Position numbers and translations under genes: made by a program
Notes under the pieces: model-generated
What the model was told of the DNA's origin: nothing
Database searches by the model: none
Seen by the model: only the letters and a program-made list of their open reading frames with translations
Assembly: GCF_900010755.1 (NCBI RefSeq)
Contig: NZ_CZJT01000091.1
Location: forward strand, 1-64,000
DNA: 64,000 nt
Direction of reading: 5' to 3'
Origin: Paeniglutamicibacter antarcticus
Lineage (GTDB): Bacteria > Actinomycetota > Actinomycetes > Actinomycetales > Micrococcaceae
Shown: in pieces, positions 16,069-26,219 of the stretch
How positions within the stretch are numbered: position 1 is the stretch's first letter
Layout of the letters: the number at the start of each line of letters is the position of its first letter

Positions 16069-17706
16069 ACTCCTGAAGAACTCTCCACAGCCATTTCCGC
16101 TTGCCTTCGTGACGCTGTTGACGCGGGCCAGATTTCCGTTGAAGTACCCGAGATTGTGCGAGTGGAGCGACCGAAGAGTCGCGAGCACGGCGATTGGGCC
16201 ACCAACATCGCCCTGCAGCTGGGCAAGAAGGCCGGGATGAACCCCCGCGACTTCGCCCAGATCCTTGCCACGCGGCTGGCCGATGCCGCCGGCGTGTCCA
16301 AGGTCGACATCGCAGGGCCCGGCTTCCTGAACATCACCCTCGAGGCAGGGGCCGCCGGCGAACTCGCCAAGACCATCGTCGAGGCAGGTGCAGCCTTCGG
16401 CACCAACGAGGCCCTGGTTTGCCACAACATCAACATGGAATTCGTTTCCGCCAACCCCACCGGCCCGCTGCACATCGGCCACACCCGCTGGGCCGCCCTG
16501 GGCGATTCGATCGCCCGCGTGCTCAAGGCCAGCGGCGCGACCGTCACCTCCGAGTACTACATCAACGACGCCGGCAACCAGATGAACATCTTTGCCCTCT
16601 CGGTCTACAACCGCCTGCACGGCCTGCCGGTGCCGGAGGGTGGCTACCCGGGCGAGTACATCAAGGAACTGGCCGACACGGTCGCCTCCGCGCACCCGGA
16701 CATCCGCACGCTCACCCAGGAAGCCGCCCTGCCGATCGTCCGCCAGGCCGCCTACGTGGCGCAGATGGCCGATATCAAGGACACCCTCAAGGACTTCGGC
16801 GTCGACTTCGACGTGTACTTCTCCGAGCAGGAGCTGCATGCCGGCGGGGCCGTCGAGGACGCCGTGGCGCGCCTGCGCGAACAGGGCCACATTGATGACA
16901 CCGACGGGGCGGTCTGGCTACGCACCACCGACTTCGGGGACGACAAGGACCGCGTGCTGATCCGCGCCAACGGAGAACCGACCTACTTCGCCGCCGATGC
17001 CGCCTACTACCTCTCCAAGAAGGACCGCGGCTTCACCGAGAAGATCTACCTGCTCGGTGCCGATCACCACGGTTACGTCAACCGCCTCAAGGCCATTGCA
17101 GCCTGCGCGGGAGATGACAAGGACAAGAACATTGAGGTGCTGATCGGTCAGCTGATCTCGGTGAACGGCGCCCGGCTGTCCAAGCGCGCCGGCAACATCA
17201 TTGAGCTGCGCGATTTGATCAACTGGCTCGGTGCCGATGCGCTGCGTTACTCGCTGGGCCGCTACCCGGCGGATTCGCCGATGACCATCGACCCTGAACA
17301 GCTCAAGAAGAACACCAACGACAACCCGGTGTTCTACGTCCAGTACGCCCACGCACGCTCGGCCGCGGCTGCCCGCAATGCCGTCGAGAAGGGTGTCACG
17401 CGCACCGACTTCGATGCGACGCTGCTGACCCACGAAACCGAAAACGACCTGTTGGCGGCCCTGGGCCAGTTCCCGTCCGTGGTGGCCCAGGCCGCCACGC
17501 ACCGCGAACCGCACCGCATCGCCCGCCACATCGAGATGCTCGCCGGCGCCTACCACTCCTGGTATGCGGCCTGCCGCGTCACCCCCATCGGAGATGAGCC
17601 GGTTGAGGCCATCCACCGCACACGACTATGGCTGAACGACGCCACCACCCAGGTTTTGGCCAACGGCCTTGACCTGCTGGGCGTTTCGGCACCGGAGAAG
17701 ATGTAA
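16066..17706 (+). CDS. argS: Arginyl-tRNA synthetase
   Basis: Class I aminoacyl-tRNA synthetase that charges tRNA-Arg. 546 residues from the GTG at 16066. N-terminal Add-1 domain, catalytic Rossmann fold with HIGH at 136-139 (NPTGPLHIGH), the KMSK-equivalent LSK around 371-373 (RLSKRAGN), and the C-terminal DALR anticodon-binding domain (WLGADALRYSLGR onward). The frame extends 40 codons upstream but that part (GTG at 15946 onward) has no synthetase similarity, and a good -10 box stands 6 nt before 16066, so the shorter, probably leaderless, form is preferred. First gene of a run with lysA 3 bp downstream. Confidence 0.96.
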   Translation: MTPEELSTAISACLRDAVDAGQISVEVPEIVRVERPKSREHGDWATNIALQLGKKAGMNPRDFAQILATRLADAAGVSKVDIAGPGFLNITLEAGAAGELAKTIVEAGAAFGTNEALVCHNINMEFVSANPTGPLHIGHTRWAALGDSIARVLKASGATVTSEYYINDAGNQMNIFALSVYNRLHGLPVPEGGYPGEYIKELADTVASAHPDIRTLTQEAALPIVRQAAYVAQMADIKDTLKDFGVDFDVYFSEQELHAGGAVEDAVARLREQGHIDDTDGAVWLRTTDFGDDKDRVLIRANGEPTYFAADAAYYLSKKDRGFTEKIYLLGADHHGYVNRLKAIAACAGDDKDKNIEVLIGQLISVNGARLSKRAGNIIELRDLINWLGADALRYSLGRYPADSPMTIDPEQLKKNTNDNPVFYVQYAHARSAAAARNAVEKGVTRTDFDATLLTHETENDLLAALGQFPSVVAQAATHREPHRIARHIEMLAGAYHSWYAACRVTPIGDEPVEAIHRTRLWLNDATTQVLANGLDLLGVSAPEKM

Positions 17707-17709
17707 CCC

Positions 17710-19131
17710 ATGGCTATTTCACCCCTTGCCCCGGCATGGCTTTCCTTCCCCGACGACGCAAATGCCTTGCGCCCCATCGAATGGGCAGCCGGCGTGGCCC
17801 GCGCGCAGGACGGAGAACTTGCCGTCCAGGGCGTCACCGTCTCAGAGCTGGCCCGGGAATTCGGCACCCCGCTGTTCGTGCTTGACGAGAACGACTTCCG
17901 GGCCCGGGCCCGCGGCTTCAAGCAGGCCTTCGACGCTGCCTTCAAGGACCTGTGCGGCGGCGTGGATGTCTACTACGCCGGCAAGGCCTTCCTGAGCACC
18001 GAGGTGGCCCGCTGGGTCACCGCCGAGGGATTGCGTCTTGATACCTGCTCCGGCGGGGAAATGGCGGTGGCCCGGGTGGCCGGCGTGCCGGCGGCGAACC
18101 TCTCGCTGCACGGCAACAACAAGTCGGTCACCGAGATCCGCACCGCCATCGAGGCAGGCGTCGGGCGCATCGTCGTGGATTCGCTCGATGAGCTGGAGCG
18201 CGTCGCGACCCTGGCGCGCGAGGCCGGCATCCGTGCCAACGTGATGCTGCGGTTGACCCCCGGCGTGCATGCAAGCACCCACGAATTCATTGCCACCGCG
18301 CACGAGGACCAGAAGTTCGGGCTCTCAATGATCCAGCTGGGGCAGGATCTTTCCCCGGCCTCCGCCGCGGTGTCCTATGCGCTGGCACACGAAGAACTGA
18401 ACCTGCTGGGCCTGCACGCCCACATCGGTTCGCAGATCTTCGAGGCCGAGGGCTTTGAACTGGCCGCCCGGAAGCTCCTGGGCTTCCTGGCCGGCATCAA
18501 GGCCGAACACGGCGTGGAACTTCCCGAGCTGGATCTCGGGGGCGGCTACGGCATTGCCTACACCGAGGTTGACACCCCCAGTGCACCGGAAACCCTGGCC
18601 GCTGCCATGGCCAAGACCGTGGGGGAAACCGCACTGGAACTCGGCATCGCCGTGCCGCGCATTTCCATCGAACCCGGCCGCGCCATTGCCGGCTCCTCCA
18701 CCTTCACCCTCTACGAGGCGGGTGTGCGCAAGTCCGTCCAGGTGGAAACCGAGGACGGCACCCTGGTGCCGCGCCGCTACGTTTCGGTGGACGGCGGCAT
18801 GAGCGACAACGCCCGCCCGGTGCTCTACGACGCTGACTACACGGCGGTCATCGCTTCCCGTGTGACGGCAAGTGAACCGATTATTTCCCGCGTTGTTGGC
18901 AAACACTGTGAGTCCGGTGACATAGTCGTACGGGACGTTTACCTGCCCGAGGATGTTGCCGCAGGCGATCTGCTTGCCGTGCCGGGAACCGGGGCGTACT
19001 GCTGGGCACTTTCCAGCAATTACAACTACCTGGGCCGCCCGGCAGTTGTCGCTATCCGCGACGGAGCCGCACGCGCCATCATCCGCAGGGAAACCGAAGC
19101 CGACCTGTTAGCCCGCGATTTGGGAGCATAG
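17710..19131 (+). CDS. lysA: Diaminopimelate decarboxylase
   Basis: PLP enzyme for the last step of lysine synthesis, meso-diaminopimelate to L-lysine plus CO2. 473 residues. Fold-III barrel with the PLP lysine K92 in YYAGKAFLS, HIGSQIF, the phosphate-binding Gly-rich turn LGGGYGIAY and EPGRAIAG; C-terminal beta domain with the substrate residues DGGMSDNARP and the active-site Cys in HCESGD. Only 3 bp separate it from argS, an argS-lysA pair that is conserved in actinobacteria. Slightly longer than many LysA (about 420-450) through its N-terminus. Confidence 0.97.
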   Translation: MAISPLAPAWLSFPDDANALRPIEWAAGVARAQDGELAVQGVTVSELAREFGTPLFVLDENDFRARARGFKQAFDAAFKDLCGGVDVYYAGKAFLSTEVARWVTAEGLRLDTCSGGEMAVARVAGVPAANLSLHGNNKSVTEIRTAIEAGVGRIVVDSLDELERVATLAREAGIRANVMLRLTPGVHASTHEFIATAHEDQKFGLSMIQLGQDLSPASAAVSYALAHEELNLLGLHAHIGSQIFEAEGFELAARKLLGFLAGIKAEHGVELPELDLGGGYGIAYTEVDTPSAPETLAAAMAKTVGETALELGIAVPRISIEPGRAIAGSSTFTLYEAGVRKSVQVETEDGTLVPRRYVSVDGGMSDNARPVLYDADYTAVIASRVTASEPIISRVVGKHCESGDIVVRDVYLPEDVAAGDLLAVPGTGAYCWALSSNYNYLGRPAVVAIRDGAARAIIRRETEADLLARDLGA

Positions 19132-19139
19132 TTAGAAAC

Positions 19140-20426
19140 GTGAAGACACTGAAGGTAGCCCTGCTCGGCTGTGGCAATGTGGGGGCCCAAGTGGCACGCA
19201 TTTTGCTGGACGACGCGTCGGTTCTTGAAGACCGTGCCGGCGCCCGCCTTGAACTCTCCGGCATTGCTGTGCGCAATGTGGCAACCAAGCGCGAGGGCCA
19301 GATTCCCGCGGGGCTGTTCACCACCGATGCCGAATCCCTGGTTGACGGCGCCGACATTGTCATCGAATTGCTCGGCGGCCTGGAGCCGGCCGGTGAGCTG
19401 ATCGCCCGGGCATTGGCCCGCGGGGCCTCGGTCATCACCGGCAACAAGGCACTGATCGCCGACCGCGGTGCCGAGCTGAGCGCGCTGGCCTTCGCCCATG
19501 ACGCCCAGCTGCGTTACGAGGCCGCCGTTGCCGGGGCCATCCCGATCCTGCGCCCGATCTCCGACTCGCTGTCCGGCGATACGATCACCAAGGTCATGGG
19601 CATCGTCAACGGCACCACCAACTTCATCCTCGACGCCATGGACACCACCGGCGCCCAGTTTGCCGACGTGCTCGCCGAGGCGCAAGCCCTGGGCTACGCC
19701 GAGGCCGACCCGACGGCGGACGTCGAGGGCCACGATGCCGCGGCCAAGGCCACCATCCTTGCCTCGCTGGCGTTCCACACCGACTTCGCACTGGAAAACG
19801 TGTACTGCGAAGGCATCTCGAAGATCACCGCCGGCGATGTTGCCGCGGCAACCGACGCCGGCATGGTCATCAAGTTGCTGGCCATCGCCGAACGAACGGA
19901 AAACGGCATCGGCGTGCGCGTGCACCCGACGCTGTTGCGCCGCACCCACCCGCTGGCAGCAGTGCACGGAGCCTTCAACGCAGTGTTCGTCGAGGCCCAA
20001 AACGCCGGCGAGCTGATGTTCTACGGCCGCGGCGCCGGCGGGTCACCCACGGCCTCCGCGGTGCTCGGTGACACCGTCGCCGTGGCACGCCGCGTGGTTT
20101 CCGGCGGCCCGCTGCCGGCTATCTCCACCCAGCAGTCGGTGCAGGTCCTGGACTTCGCCCGGACATCCACCAGCTACGCCATCGGCCTGCGCGTGTCCGA
20201 CGAACCCGGCGTGCTCGCCGCGATCGCCACGATCTTCGCCAAGAACGGGGTTTCCATCGAAACCCTGCGCCAGTCGGTTAACGCCGACTCGGGTGCCGGC
20301 GCCGCGGACCTGCGCATCGTCACCCACCGGTCCACCGAATCCGCACTTGCCGCCACCGTGGCAAGCGTTGCGGAGCTGGAAGCCGTCCAAGAAGTAATTT
20401 CTGTCCTGCGAGTTGAAGGAAACTAA
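19140..20426 (+). CDS. hom: Homoserine dehydrogenase
   Basis: Reduces aspartate semialdehyde to homoserine with NAD(P)H, the branch point to threonine and methionine. 428 residues from GTG. N-terminal Rossmann motif LLGCGNVGAQVA (9-20), catalytic region with GTTNFILD and the AEADPTADVEGHDAAAK signature, and a C-terminal ACT domain (about 343-428, YAIGLRVSDEPGVLAAIATIF), the usual site of threonine feedback inhibition. 8 bp behind lysA and directly abutting thrC (stop TAA then GTG, 0 bp). Confidence 0.97.
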   Translation: MKTLKVALLGCGNVGAQVARILLDDASVLEDRAGARLELSGIAVRNVATKREGQIPAGLFTTDAESLVDGADIVIELLGGLEPAGELIARALARGASVITGNKALIADRGAELSALAFAHDAQLRYEAAVAGAIPILRPISDSLSGDTITKVMGIVNGTTNFILDAMDTTGAQFADVLAEAQALGYAEADPTADVEGHDAAAKATILASLAFHTDFALENVYCEGISKITAGDVAAATDAGMVIKLLAIAERTENGIGVRVHPTLLRRTHPLAAVHGAFNAVFVEAQNAGELMFYGRGAGGSPTASAVLGDTVAVARRVVSGGPLPAISTQQSVQVLDFARTSTSYAIGLRVSDEPGVLAAIATIFAKNGVSIETLRQSVNADSGAGAADLRIVTHRSTESALAATVASVAELEAVQEVISVLRVEGN

Positions 20427-21527
20427 GTGGCCCACCAGTGGCGCGGAGTCATCCGCGAATATGCCGACCGCCTGCCCGTTGACGAAAATACAAAGGTCAT
20501 CACCCTCGGTGAGGGTGGCACGCCTTTGGTGTTTGCCCCCGCACTGAGCGAATTGACCGGTTCGACCGTGTACCTGAAGGTCGAGGGCATGAACCCCACA
20601 GGCTCCTTCAAGGACCGCGGCATGACCATGGCGATGACAGCTGCTGTCGCCGCCGGTGCCAAGGCGGTTGTCTGCGCATCCACCGGCAACACCTCCGCCT
20701 CCGCTGCTGCCTACGCAACCCAGGCCGGCCTGAAGTGTGCGGTGCTGGTGCCGGACGGAAAGATCTCCATGGGCAAGATGTCCCAGGCGATCGCGCACGG
20801 AGCTGACATCATCCAGATCGATGGCAACTTCGACAACTGCCTCGAGGTGGCCCGCAAGCTGAGCGAAAACTACCCGGTGTTCCTTGTGAACTCGGTGAAC
20901 CCCGCACGCATCGAGGGCCAGAAGACCGGCGCCTTCGAGGTGGTTGACTACCTCGGCGATGCCCCGGATTACCATGTGCTCCCGGTGGGCAACGCCGGAA
21001 ACATCACGGCCTACTGGAAGGGTTACAAGGAGTACTCCTCCGAGTACACCAACCAGGCAGGCAACGTGCTGGCACCGGTGTCCACCAAGACCCCGATCAT
21101 GTGGGGCTTCCAGGCAGCCGGCGCGGCCCCGATCGTGCTGGGCCACCCGGTGACCGAGCCGGACACCATCGCCACCGCCATCCGGATCGGCAACCCCGCG
21201 TCCTGGCAGCAAGCCGAGGAAGCACGCGACTCATCCGGCGGAATCATCGACTCGGTGACTGATACCGAAATCCTTGCCGCGCACCGCTGGCTTTCCTCCC
21301 GCGAGGGCGTCTTCGTGGAGCCGGGCTCCGCGGCGGGCGTTGCGGGCCTGATCAAGCACCATGCCGCGGGCAACGTCCCGAGCGGCAAGACCATCGTGAT
21401 CACGGTGACCGGCCACGGCCTGAAGGACCCGAACTGGGCCCTGAAGACCGAAGACGGCTCCGAGGTATCGCCGATCAAGGTCGAATTCGATGTTGTTGCC
21501 GTTGCCGGCGCGCTCGGCCTCGTCTAA
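20427..21527 (+). CDS. thrC: Threonine synthase
   Basis: PLP enzyme converting O-phosphohomoserine to threonine and phosphate. 366 residues from a GTG that touches the hom stop codon. The PLP lysine is K62 in [12 protein letters not shown]; the Gly-rich phosphate loop is [14 protein letters not shown], and [15 protein letters not shown] is the serine/threonine-type pocket. It is the short class of threonine synthase (about 350-370 aa), as in other actinobacteria. Coupled translation with hom is likely. Confidence 0.97.
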   Translation: MAHQWRGVIREYADRLPVDENTKVITLGEGGTPLVFAPALSELTGSTVYLKVEGMNPTGSFKDRGMTMAMTAAVAAGAKAVVCASTGNTSASAAAYATQAGLKCAVLVPDGKISMGKMSQAIAHGADIIQIDGNFDNCLEVARKLSENYPVFLVNSVNPARIEGQKTGAFEVVDYLGDAPDYHVLPVGNAGNITAYWKGYKEYSSEYTNQAGNVLAPVSTKTPIMWGFQAAGAAPIVLGHPVTEPDTIATAIRIGNPASWQQAEEARDSSGGIIDSVTDTEILAAHRWLSSREGVFVEPGSAAGVAGLIKHHAAGNVPSGKTIVITVTGHGLKDPNWALKTEDGSEVSPIKVEFDVVAVAGALGLV

Positions 21528-21556
21528 ACACAATTTCACAAGGGGATAGTCGCAAC

Positions 21557-22492
21557 ATGGCGCACATACAGGCCGGCCAGTCGATTGCCGTGCACGTGCC
21601 GGCAACCACCGCCAACTTGGGCCCGGGCTTCGACGTATTGGGCATGGCACTGTCTGTGTTCGACACGCTGGTGGTCCACACGGTGGATGAGCCCGGGGTC
21701 CTGGTGACGGTGACGGGGGAGGGCGCGGACACGCTGCCCACCGACGAAACCCACTTGATTGCCAAGACCATCCTTCAGCGCTGGGCCGAGCTCGGCTACC
21801 AAGGGTGTGGCCTGCGCATTGAGGCGACCAACCGCATCCCGCACGGCCGCGGCATGGGCTCCAGCGCCGCGGCCATGGTCAGTGCGCTGGCCGCTGCCAA
21901 CGCACTGCTTCCGCCCGAAGCGCAGGAGGGCCTGGAAGAAATCTTCCAGGCTTCCGCGCGCTGGGAAGGCCACCCGGATAACGTGGCGCCCGCCGTGTAC
22001 GGGGGACTGACCCTTTCCTGGGTCACCGGGAACGGGTTCGGCACGCTCAACGGCGTGCTGCACGATTCGATCGTCCCGGTCATTGCGATCCCGGACATTG
22101 AACTGTCAACCCATGCCGCGCGCGGGCTGCTGCCCGAAACCGTTCCGCATGCGGTGGCCGCAGCAAACGGCGGACGCGTCGGGTTGTTGATCCATGCATT
22201 GGCCCATGCCCCGGATGCCTTGTTGCTGGCCACCGAGGATTTCCTGCACCAGTCTTTCCGTGCCCCGGCCATGGTGCCCAGCGCCGAGATGATCACCCGG
22301 TTGCGCTCCTTGGGGCATGCAGCTGTCGTTTCAGGTGCCGGTCCCACCGTCTTGGTCTTGTGCCGCGGGGCGCAGGAAGCGGAAAAGGTTTCATTGGCCA
22401 TTGCCGAGCACGCCCGGGGGAACAATGAAACCTCTTGGCGTGTCCTGATTCCCTCAGTGCCGCACAGCGGTGTTAGAGTAGAAGTGCTTTAG
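21557..22492 (+). CDS. thrB: Homoserine kinase
   Basis: GHMP-family kinase that phosphorylates homoserine and feeds ThrC. 311 residues: N-terminal VHVPATTANLGPGFDVLGMAL, the ATP-binding GHMP motif IPHGRGMGSSAAAMVSAL (about 94-111), and the C-terminal VSGAGPTVLVL loop. It completes the lysA-hom-thrC-thrB run with a 29-bp gap and a GGGGAT RBS. The 3' end overlaps a possible -10 box for rho and a small hairpin (GTGCTTTAGCAC at 22484-22495). Confidence 0.97.
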   Translation: MAHIQAGQSIAVHVPATTANLGPGFDVLGMALSVFDTLVVHTVDEPGVLVTVTGEGADTLPTDETHLIAKTILQRWAELGYQGCGLRIEATNRIPHGRGMGSSAAAMVSALAAANALLPPEAQEGLEEIFQASARWEGHPDNVAPAVYGGLTLSWVTGNGFGTLNGVLHDSIVPVIAIPDIELSTHAARGLLPETVPHAVAAANGGRVGLLIHALAHAPDALLLATEDFLHQSFRAPAMVPSAEMITRLRSLGHAAVVSGAGPTVLVLCRGAQEAEKVSLAIAEHARGNNETSWRVLIPSVPHSGVRVEVL

Positions 22493-22820
22493 CACAAGTC
22501 TCTAAGCGGATCATCCGAGTTCTTGGGTAGGATCCAGTGCGTTTCTTGCAACCTTCAATCGCCGTTTTTACTGCGGTTGACCGCCTCCAAACCACTTTTA
22601 GCCAGGCGCGCAAGCACCCTCACACCATCCGATCGATCCCGTCGCCTTTGACGGGCCCTGGATCCTTGGATGTGTCCCACGCACGATCGACCGTTATGCC
22701 TTCCGCTCTTGAAGGGTTGGCCGCGGCAAAACCTTTCTTCGCATCTGACGCGGACAAAGGGCAGTCAAACGTTGCGGATCTCTCTGATGCGATCCGCCCG
22801 ACGAGGGGGAAGGAACCTTC
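22493..22820 (+). promoter_or_regulatory. Long rho leader region
   Basis: 328 bp with no convincing gene between thrB and rho. -10-like boxes TAGAGT (22474-22479, inside the end of thrB) and TAGGAT (22528-22533) would give a 5'-UTR of roughly 280-330 nt. Small inverted repeats are visible (GTGCTTTAGCAC at 22484, CGGATCATCCG at 22507-22517). Long leaders that let Rho limit its own transcript are known in other bacteria; this is a candidate for the same. Confidence 0.45.
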
Positions 22821-24998
22821 GTGACCGAAACCACCAGCCTCAAAGCAGGCGTGGAAGAATCAAACGCACCCAAGGGCGGCGGACTCGCCGGCCTTAAGCT
22901 TGCACAATTGCAGGCGCTTGCGTCCCAGCTGGGTATCACCGGCGGATCCCGGATGCGCAAGAGCGATCTTGTCACCGCGATTTCCAGCCACCAACGCGGC
23001 GGCTCGGTAGCCGACCGCGATGCCAAGGCCAAGGCAGAGCCCAAGGTTGAAGCAGTAGCCGAAACCAAGGCCAAGGCCCCGGCCAAGCGTGGTGCCAAGG
23101 CTCCCGTGAAGGCAGCCCCGGCCAAGGCCGAGGTTGAAGCCCCGGCAGCACCTGTAGCCGAAGAGCAGGCCCCGCGCCGCGGCCGTAGCCGTCGCGCCGA
23201 GTCCACGGGCACCGTCAGCGCCCCGGCAGCAGCCGTCGAAACCGTCGAGGCCGCCCCGGCCCCGGCTGTTGAAGCCCCGGCAGCAGATACCCGTCCGCCG
23301 CGCCGCAACACCCGCAACCGCCGCGCCGAATCGGCCAGCACCTCCGCGGTGGCCGAGGAGAAGCCTGCAGTGATCGAGGCTCCGGTTTCCGTTGAGGCAC
23401 CTGCCGCAACCGAATCCGATGCCGCTGATTCCCGCCCGGAACGTTCCGAGCGCTCAGAGCGCGGCGAACGCAACCGCAACCGCCGCGACCGCAACCGCCG
23501 CGACCGCCGCGAAAACACCGCCGAGGTCACCGAGACGGCTGAATCCGTTGAGGCCACCGAGGAAGTTGGCGCCGAGAAGCCTGCCGAGAAGTCCGAGGAG
23601 CGCGTGCGCGAATCGACCGAGGACCGCAACGCAAACCGCCGTGAGCGCAACAAGGAACGCAACGAGCGCAACCGCGAACGCAACAAGGAACGCAACGAGC
23701 GCAGCAACGACCGCCCGGAGCGTGCCGAACGCACCGAGCGCAATGACCGCAACGAACGTGGCGACCGCAATGATCGCAACGACCGCAACTCGCGCAACCG
23801 CCGCAACCGCAACCAGCCGGATGTCGATGACACCGAGCTGAACGATTCCGACGTGCTGTTGCCGGTGGCCGGCATCCTTGACGTGTTGGATAACTACGCG
23901 TTCATCCGCACCACCGGTTACCTCGCCGGCCCCAACGACGTCTACGTCACCCTGAACCAGGTCAAGAAGTACAACCTGCGCAAGGGCGATGCAGTGGTTG
24001 GCGCCATCCGTGCACCGCGTGAAAACGAGAATGCCAACACCCGTGCCAAGTTCAACGCACTGGTGAAGCTGACCGCGATCAACGGCAAGAACCCCGAAGA
24101 AAACACCAACCGTGTTGAATTCGCCAAGCTGACCCCGTTGTACCCGACGGACCGCCTGCGCCTGGAGACCGACCCGAAGCTGATTGGCCCGCGTGTCATT
24201 GACCTCGTGGCACCGATCGGCAAGGGCCAGCGTGGCCTGATCGTTTCGCCGCCCAAGGCCGGCAAGACGCTGATCCTGCAGTCCATCGCGAACGCCATCA
24301 CCATCAACAACCCGGAAGTACACCTGATGATGGTGCTGGTTGATGAGCGTCCCGAAGAAGTCACCGACATGCAGCGCACCGTCAAGGGCGAGGTCATTGC
24401 CTCGACCTTCGACCGCCCGGCGGATGACCACACCACGGTTGCCGAGCTCGCCATCGAGCGCGCCAAGCGCCTGGTGGAAATGGGCATGGACGTCGTGGTC
24501 CTGCTGGACTCGATGACCCGTCTGGGCCGCGCCTACAACCTGGCTGCCCCGGCCTCGGGCCGCATCCTTTCCGGCGGTGTCGATTCCTCGGCGCTGTACC
24601 CGCCCAAGCGTTTCTTCGGTGCTGCCCGCAACATCGAAAACGGCGGCTCGCTGACCATCCTGGCCACGGCCCTGGTGGAAACCGGGTCCAAGATGGACGA
24701 GGTCATCTTCGAGGAATTCAAGGGCACCGGCAACATGGAGCTCCGCCTGTCCCGCAAGCTCGCGGACAAGCGCATCTTCCCGGCCGTCGATGTCAACGAA
24801 TCCGGCACTCGCCGCGAAGAGAACCTGCTGTCCCCGGATGAGGTTCGCATCATGTGGCGCCTGCGTCGTGTGCTCTCGGGCCTCGACACCCAGCAGGCCT
24901 TGGAAACCCTCACGGGCAAGATCCGTGAGACCTCCTCGAACGCCGAGTTCCTGATGCTTATCAACAAGACCACGCTGGGTTCCAAGAACGACGCCTAG
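22821..24998 (+). CDS. rho: Transcription termination factor Rho
   Basis: Hexameric RNA helicase that ends untranslated transcripts. 725 residues from GTG with GGGGAAGGAA as RBS. Order: Rho_N SAP-like segment (about 13-52, [20 protein letters not shown]); a long disordered region (about 55-340), first Ala/Lys/Glu/Pro-rich, then extremely Arg/Asn/Glu/Asp-rich; OB cold-shock RNA-binding domain from about 343 ([19 protein letters not shown]); ATPase core with Walker A PPKAGKT at 477-483, Walker [17 protein letters not shown]-loop and R-loop region. E. coli Rho has 419 residues, so about 300 are the actinobacterial insertion, which enhances RNA binding in Micrococcus and mycobacterial Rho. Confidence 0.98.
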   Translation: MTETTSLKAGVEESNAPKGGGLAGLKLAQLQALASQLGITGGSRMRKSDLVTAISSHQRGGSVADRDAKAKAEPKVEAVAETKAKAPAKRGAKAPVKAAPAKAEVEAPAAPVAEEQAPRRGRSRRAESTGTVSAPAAAVETVEAAPAPAVEAPAADTRPPRRNTRNRRAESASTSAVAEEKPAVIEAPVSVEAPAATESDAADSRPERSERSERGERNRNRRDRNRRDRRENTAEVTETAESVEATEEVGAEKPAEKSEERVRESTEDRNANRRERNKERNERNRERNKERNERSNDRPERAERTERNDRNERGDRNDRNDRNSRNRRNRNQPDVDDTELNDSDVLLPVAGILDVLDNYAFIRTTGYLAGPNDVYVTLNQVKKYNLRKGDAVVGAIRAPRENENANTRAKFNALVKLTAINGKNPEENTNRVEFAKLTPLYPTDRLRLETDPKLIGPRVIDLVAPIGKGQRGLIVSPPKAGKTLILQSIANAITINNPEVHLMMVLVDERPEEVTDMQRTVKGEVIASTFDRPADDHTTVAELAIERAKRLVEMGMDVVVLLDSMTRLGRAYNLAAPASGRILSGGVDSSALYPPKRFFGAARNIENGGSLTILATALVETGSKMDEVIFEEFKGTGNMELRLSRKLADKRIFPAVDVNESGTRREENLLSPDEVRIMWRLRRVLSGLDTQQALETLTGKIRETSSNAEFLMLINKTTLGSKNDA
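23646..23703 (+). repeat. 33-bp tandem repeat inside the rho insertion
   Basis: 25 bases starting at 23646 recur exactly at 23679, a period of 33 bp (11 codons, protein unit [11 protein letters not shown]). The in-frame period allows the length of the Arg/Asn/Glu-rich arm to change by slippage without frameshift. Confidence 0.8.
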
Positions 24999-25008
24999 CT
25001 ACGCTACA

Positions 25009-25056
25009 CGCCCGGTTTCGCCGTGCCCGCTTTCTGCGGGCACGGCGGACCGGGCG
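25009..25056 (+). terminator. Intrinsic terminator after rho
   Basis: Two-tier hairpin: outer 8-bp stem (25009-25016 with 25049-25056) and inner perfect 12-bp stem (25019-25030 with 25036-25047), loop TTTCT, followed by TTGGTCGTT. It lies 11 bp behind the stop codon. No good U-tract, so it may be only partly efficient. Confidence 0.75.
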
Positions 25057-25129
25057 TTGGTCGTTAATACCAAAACCTTGGCAGGTTCCCTACACTGGGA
25101 ACCAGTCGTCGCGAAAGAAGTGGAAAACC

Positions 25130-26212
25130 ATGTTTGAGTCCGTCAAGGGACTACTCGATGAGAATGCAGCCCTGCAGGCGCAGCTCTCGGATCCCGCCGT
25201 ATACCAGGACCAGGCCCTCGCCCGTAAGCTCGGCCGGCGTTCGGCCCAGCTCAACGGCATTGTCGAGGCGCACCGGCGCTGGAAGCAGATGGACGAGGAC
25301 CTCGAGGCAGCCCGCGAAATGGCTGCCGAGGACCCGGACTTCGCCGACGAGGTCGCCGAGCTGGAAGAACAGCTTCCGGCAGTCGCGGAAAAGCTGCGCC
25401 GCCTGCTGATCCCGCGCGACCCCAACGACGCACGCGATATCATCCTCGAGGTCAAGGGCGGTGAAGGCGGCGACGAGGCTGCACTGTTCGCGGCCGACCT
25501 GCTGCGCATGTACACCCGCTACGCGGAAACCAAGGGCTGGAAGGTAGAGATGATCTCCTTCAACGAGTCCGACCTCGGCGGCTACAAGGACGCCCAGGTT
25601 GCCATCAAGGGCAAGTCGAACGACCCCGCCGAGGGCGTGTACGCACACCTGAAGTTTGAGGGTGGCGTGCACCGCGTGCAGCGCGTGCCGCAGACCGAAT
25701 CCCAGGGCCGCATCCACACCTCGGCAGCCGGCGTGCTGATCCTGCCCGAGGTCGACGAACCCGAAGAAGTCGATATTCACCCGAATGACCTGAAGGTCGA
25801 CGTGTACCGTTCCTCGGGCCCCGGCGGCCAGTCGGTTAACACCACCGACTCCGCCGTGCGCCTGACCCACATCCCCACCGGCATCGTGGTTGCCATGCAG
25901 AACGAAAAGTCGCAGCTGCAGAACCGCGAGGCAGCCATGCGCGTGTTGCGTTCACGTCTGCTGGCCCACCAGCAGGCCATCATCGACGCCGAAAACTCCG
26001 ACATCCGCAAGTCGCAGGTGCGCACCATGGACCGCTCCGAGCGCATCCGCACCTACAACTACCCGGAAAACCGCATTGCCGACCACCGCACCGGCTACAA
26101 GGCCTACAACCTTGATGCCGTGATGAACGGCGAACTCGATCCGTTGATCAATGCCTGCATTGAAATGGACGAGCAGCAGCGCCTGGACGCACTCGGCGGA
26201 GACAAGGACTAA
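25130..26212 (+). CDS. prfA: Peptide chain release factor 1
   Basis: Recognises UAA/UAG in the ribosomal A site and triggers peptidyl-tRNA hydrolysis. 360 residues: helical N-terminal domain, decoding domain, and the catalytic GGQ at 232-234 in [20 protein letters not shown]. The distal RF1 marker [16 protein letters not shown] precedes it. The GGQ glutamine is the substrate of PrmC, encoded 7 bp downstream. A -10-like TACACT at 25091-25096 could give prfA its own promoter after the rho terminator. RBS AAGAAGTGG. Confidence 0.98.
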   Translation: MFESVKGLLDENAALQAQLSDPAVYQDQALARKLGRRSAQLNGIVEAHRRWKQMDEDLEAAREMAAEDPDFADEVAELEEQLPAVAEKLRRLLIPRDPNDARDIILEVKGGEGGDEAALFAADLLRMYTRYAETKGWKVEMISFNESDLGGYKDAQVAIKGKSNDPAEGVYAHLKFEGGVHRVQRVPQTESQGRIHTSAAGVLILPEVDEPEEVDIHPNDLKVDVYRSSGPGGQSVNTTDSAVRLTHIPTGIVVAMQNEKSQLQNREAAMRVLRSRLLAHQQAIIDAENSDIRKSQVRTMDRSERIRTYNYPENRIADHRTGYKAYNLDAVMNGELDPLINACIEMDEQQRLDALGGDKD

Positions 26213-26219
26213 AGCACCA

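Noticed and set aside
22537-22824. 95-codon frame in the rho leader
   Set aside because: No RBS, no similarity, and overlap with the rho start; treated as leader RNA.
23646-23830. CRISPR-like or transposon-like repeat
   Set aside because: The repeats are in-frame codons of a low-complexity protein segment, with no spacers and no palindromic arms.
22694-23875. 393-codon frame opposite the first part of rho, rich in Ser/Arg/Leu repeats
   Set aside because: Its repeats are just the reverse complement of the rho low-complexity arm; no start signal and no homology.
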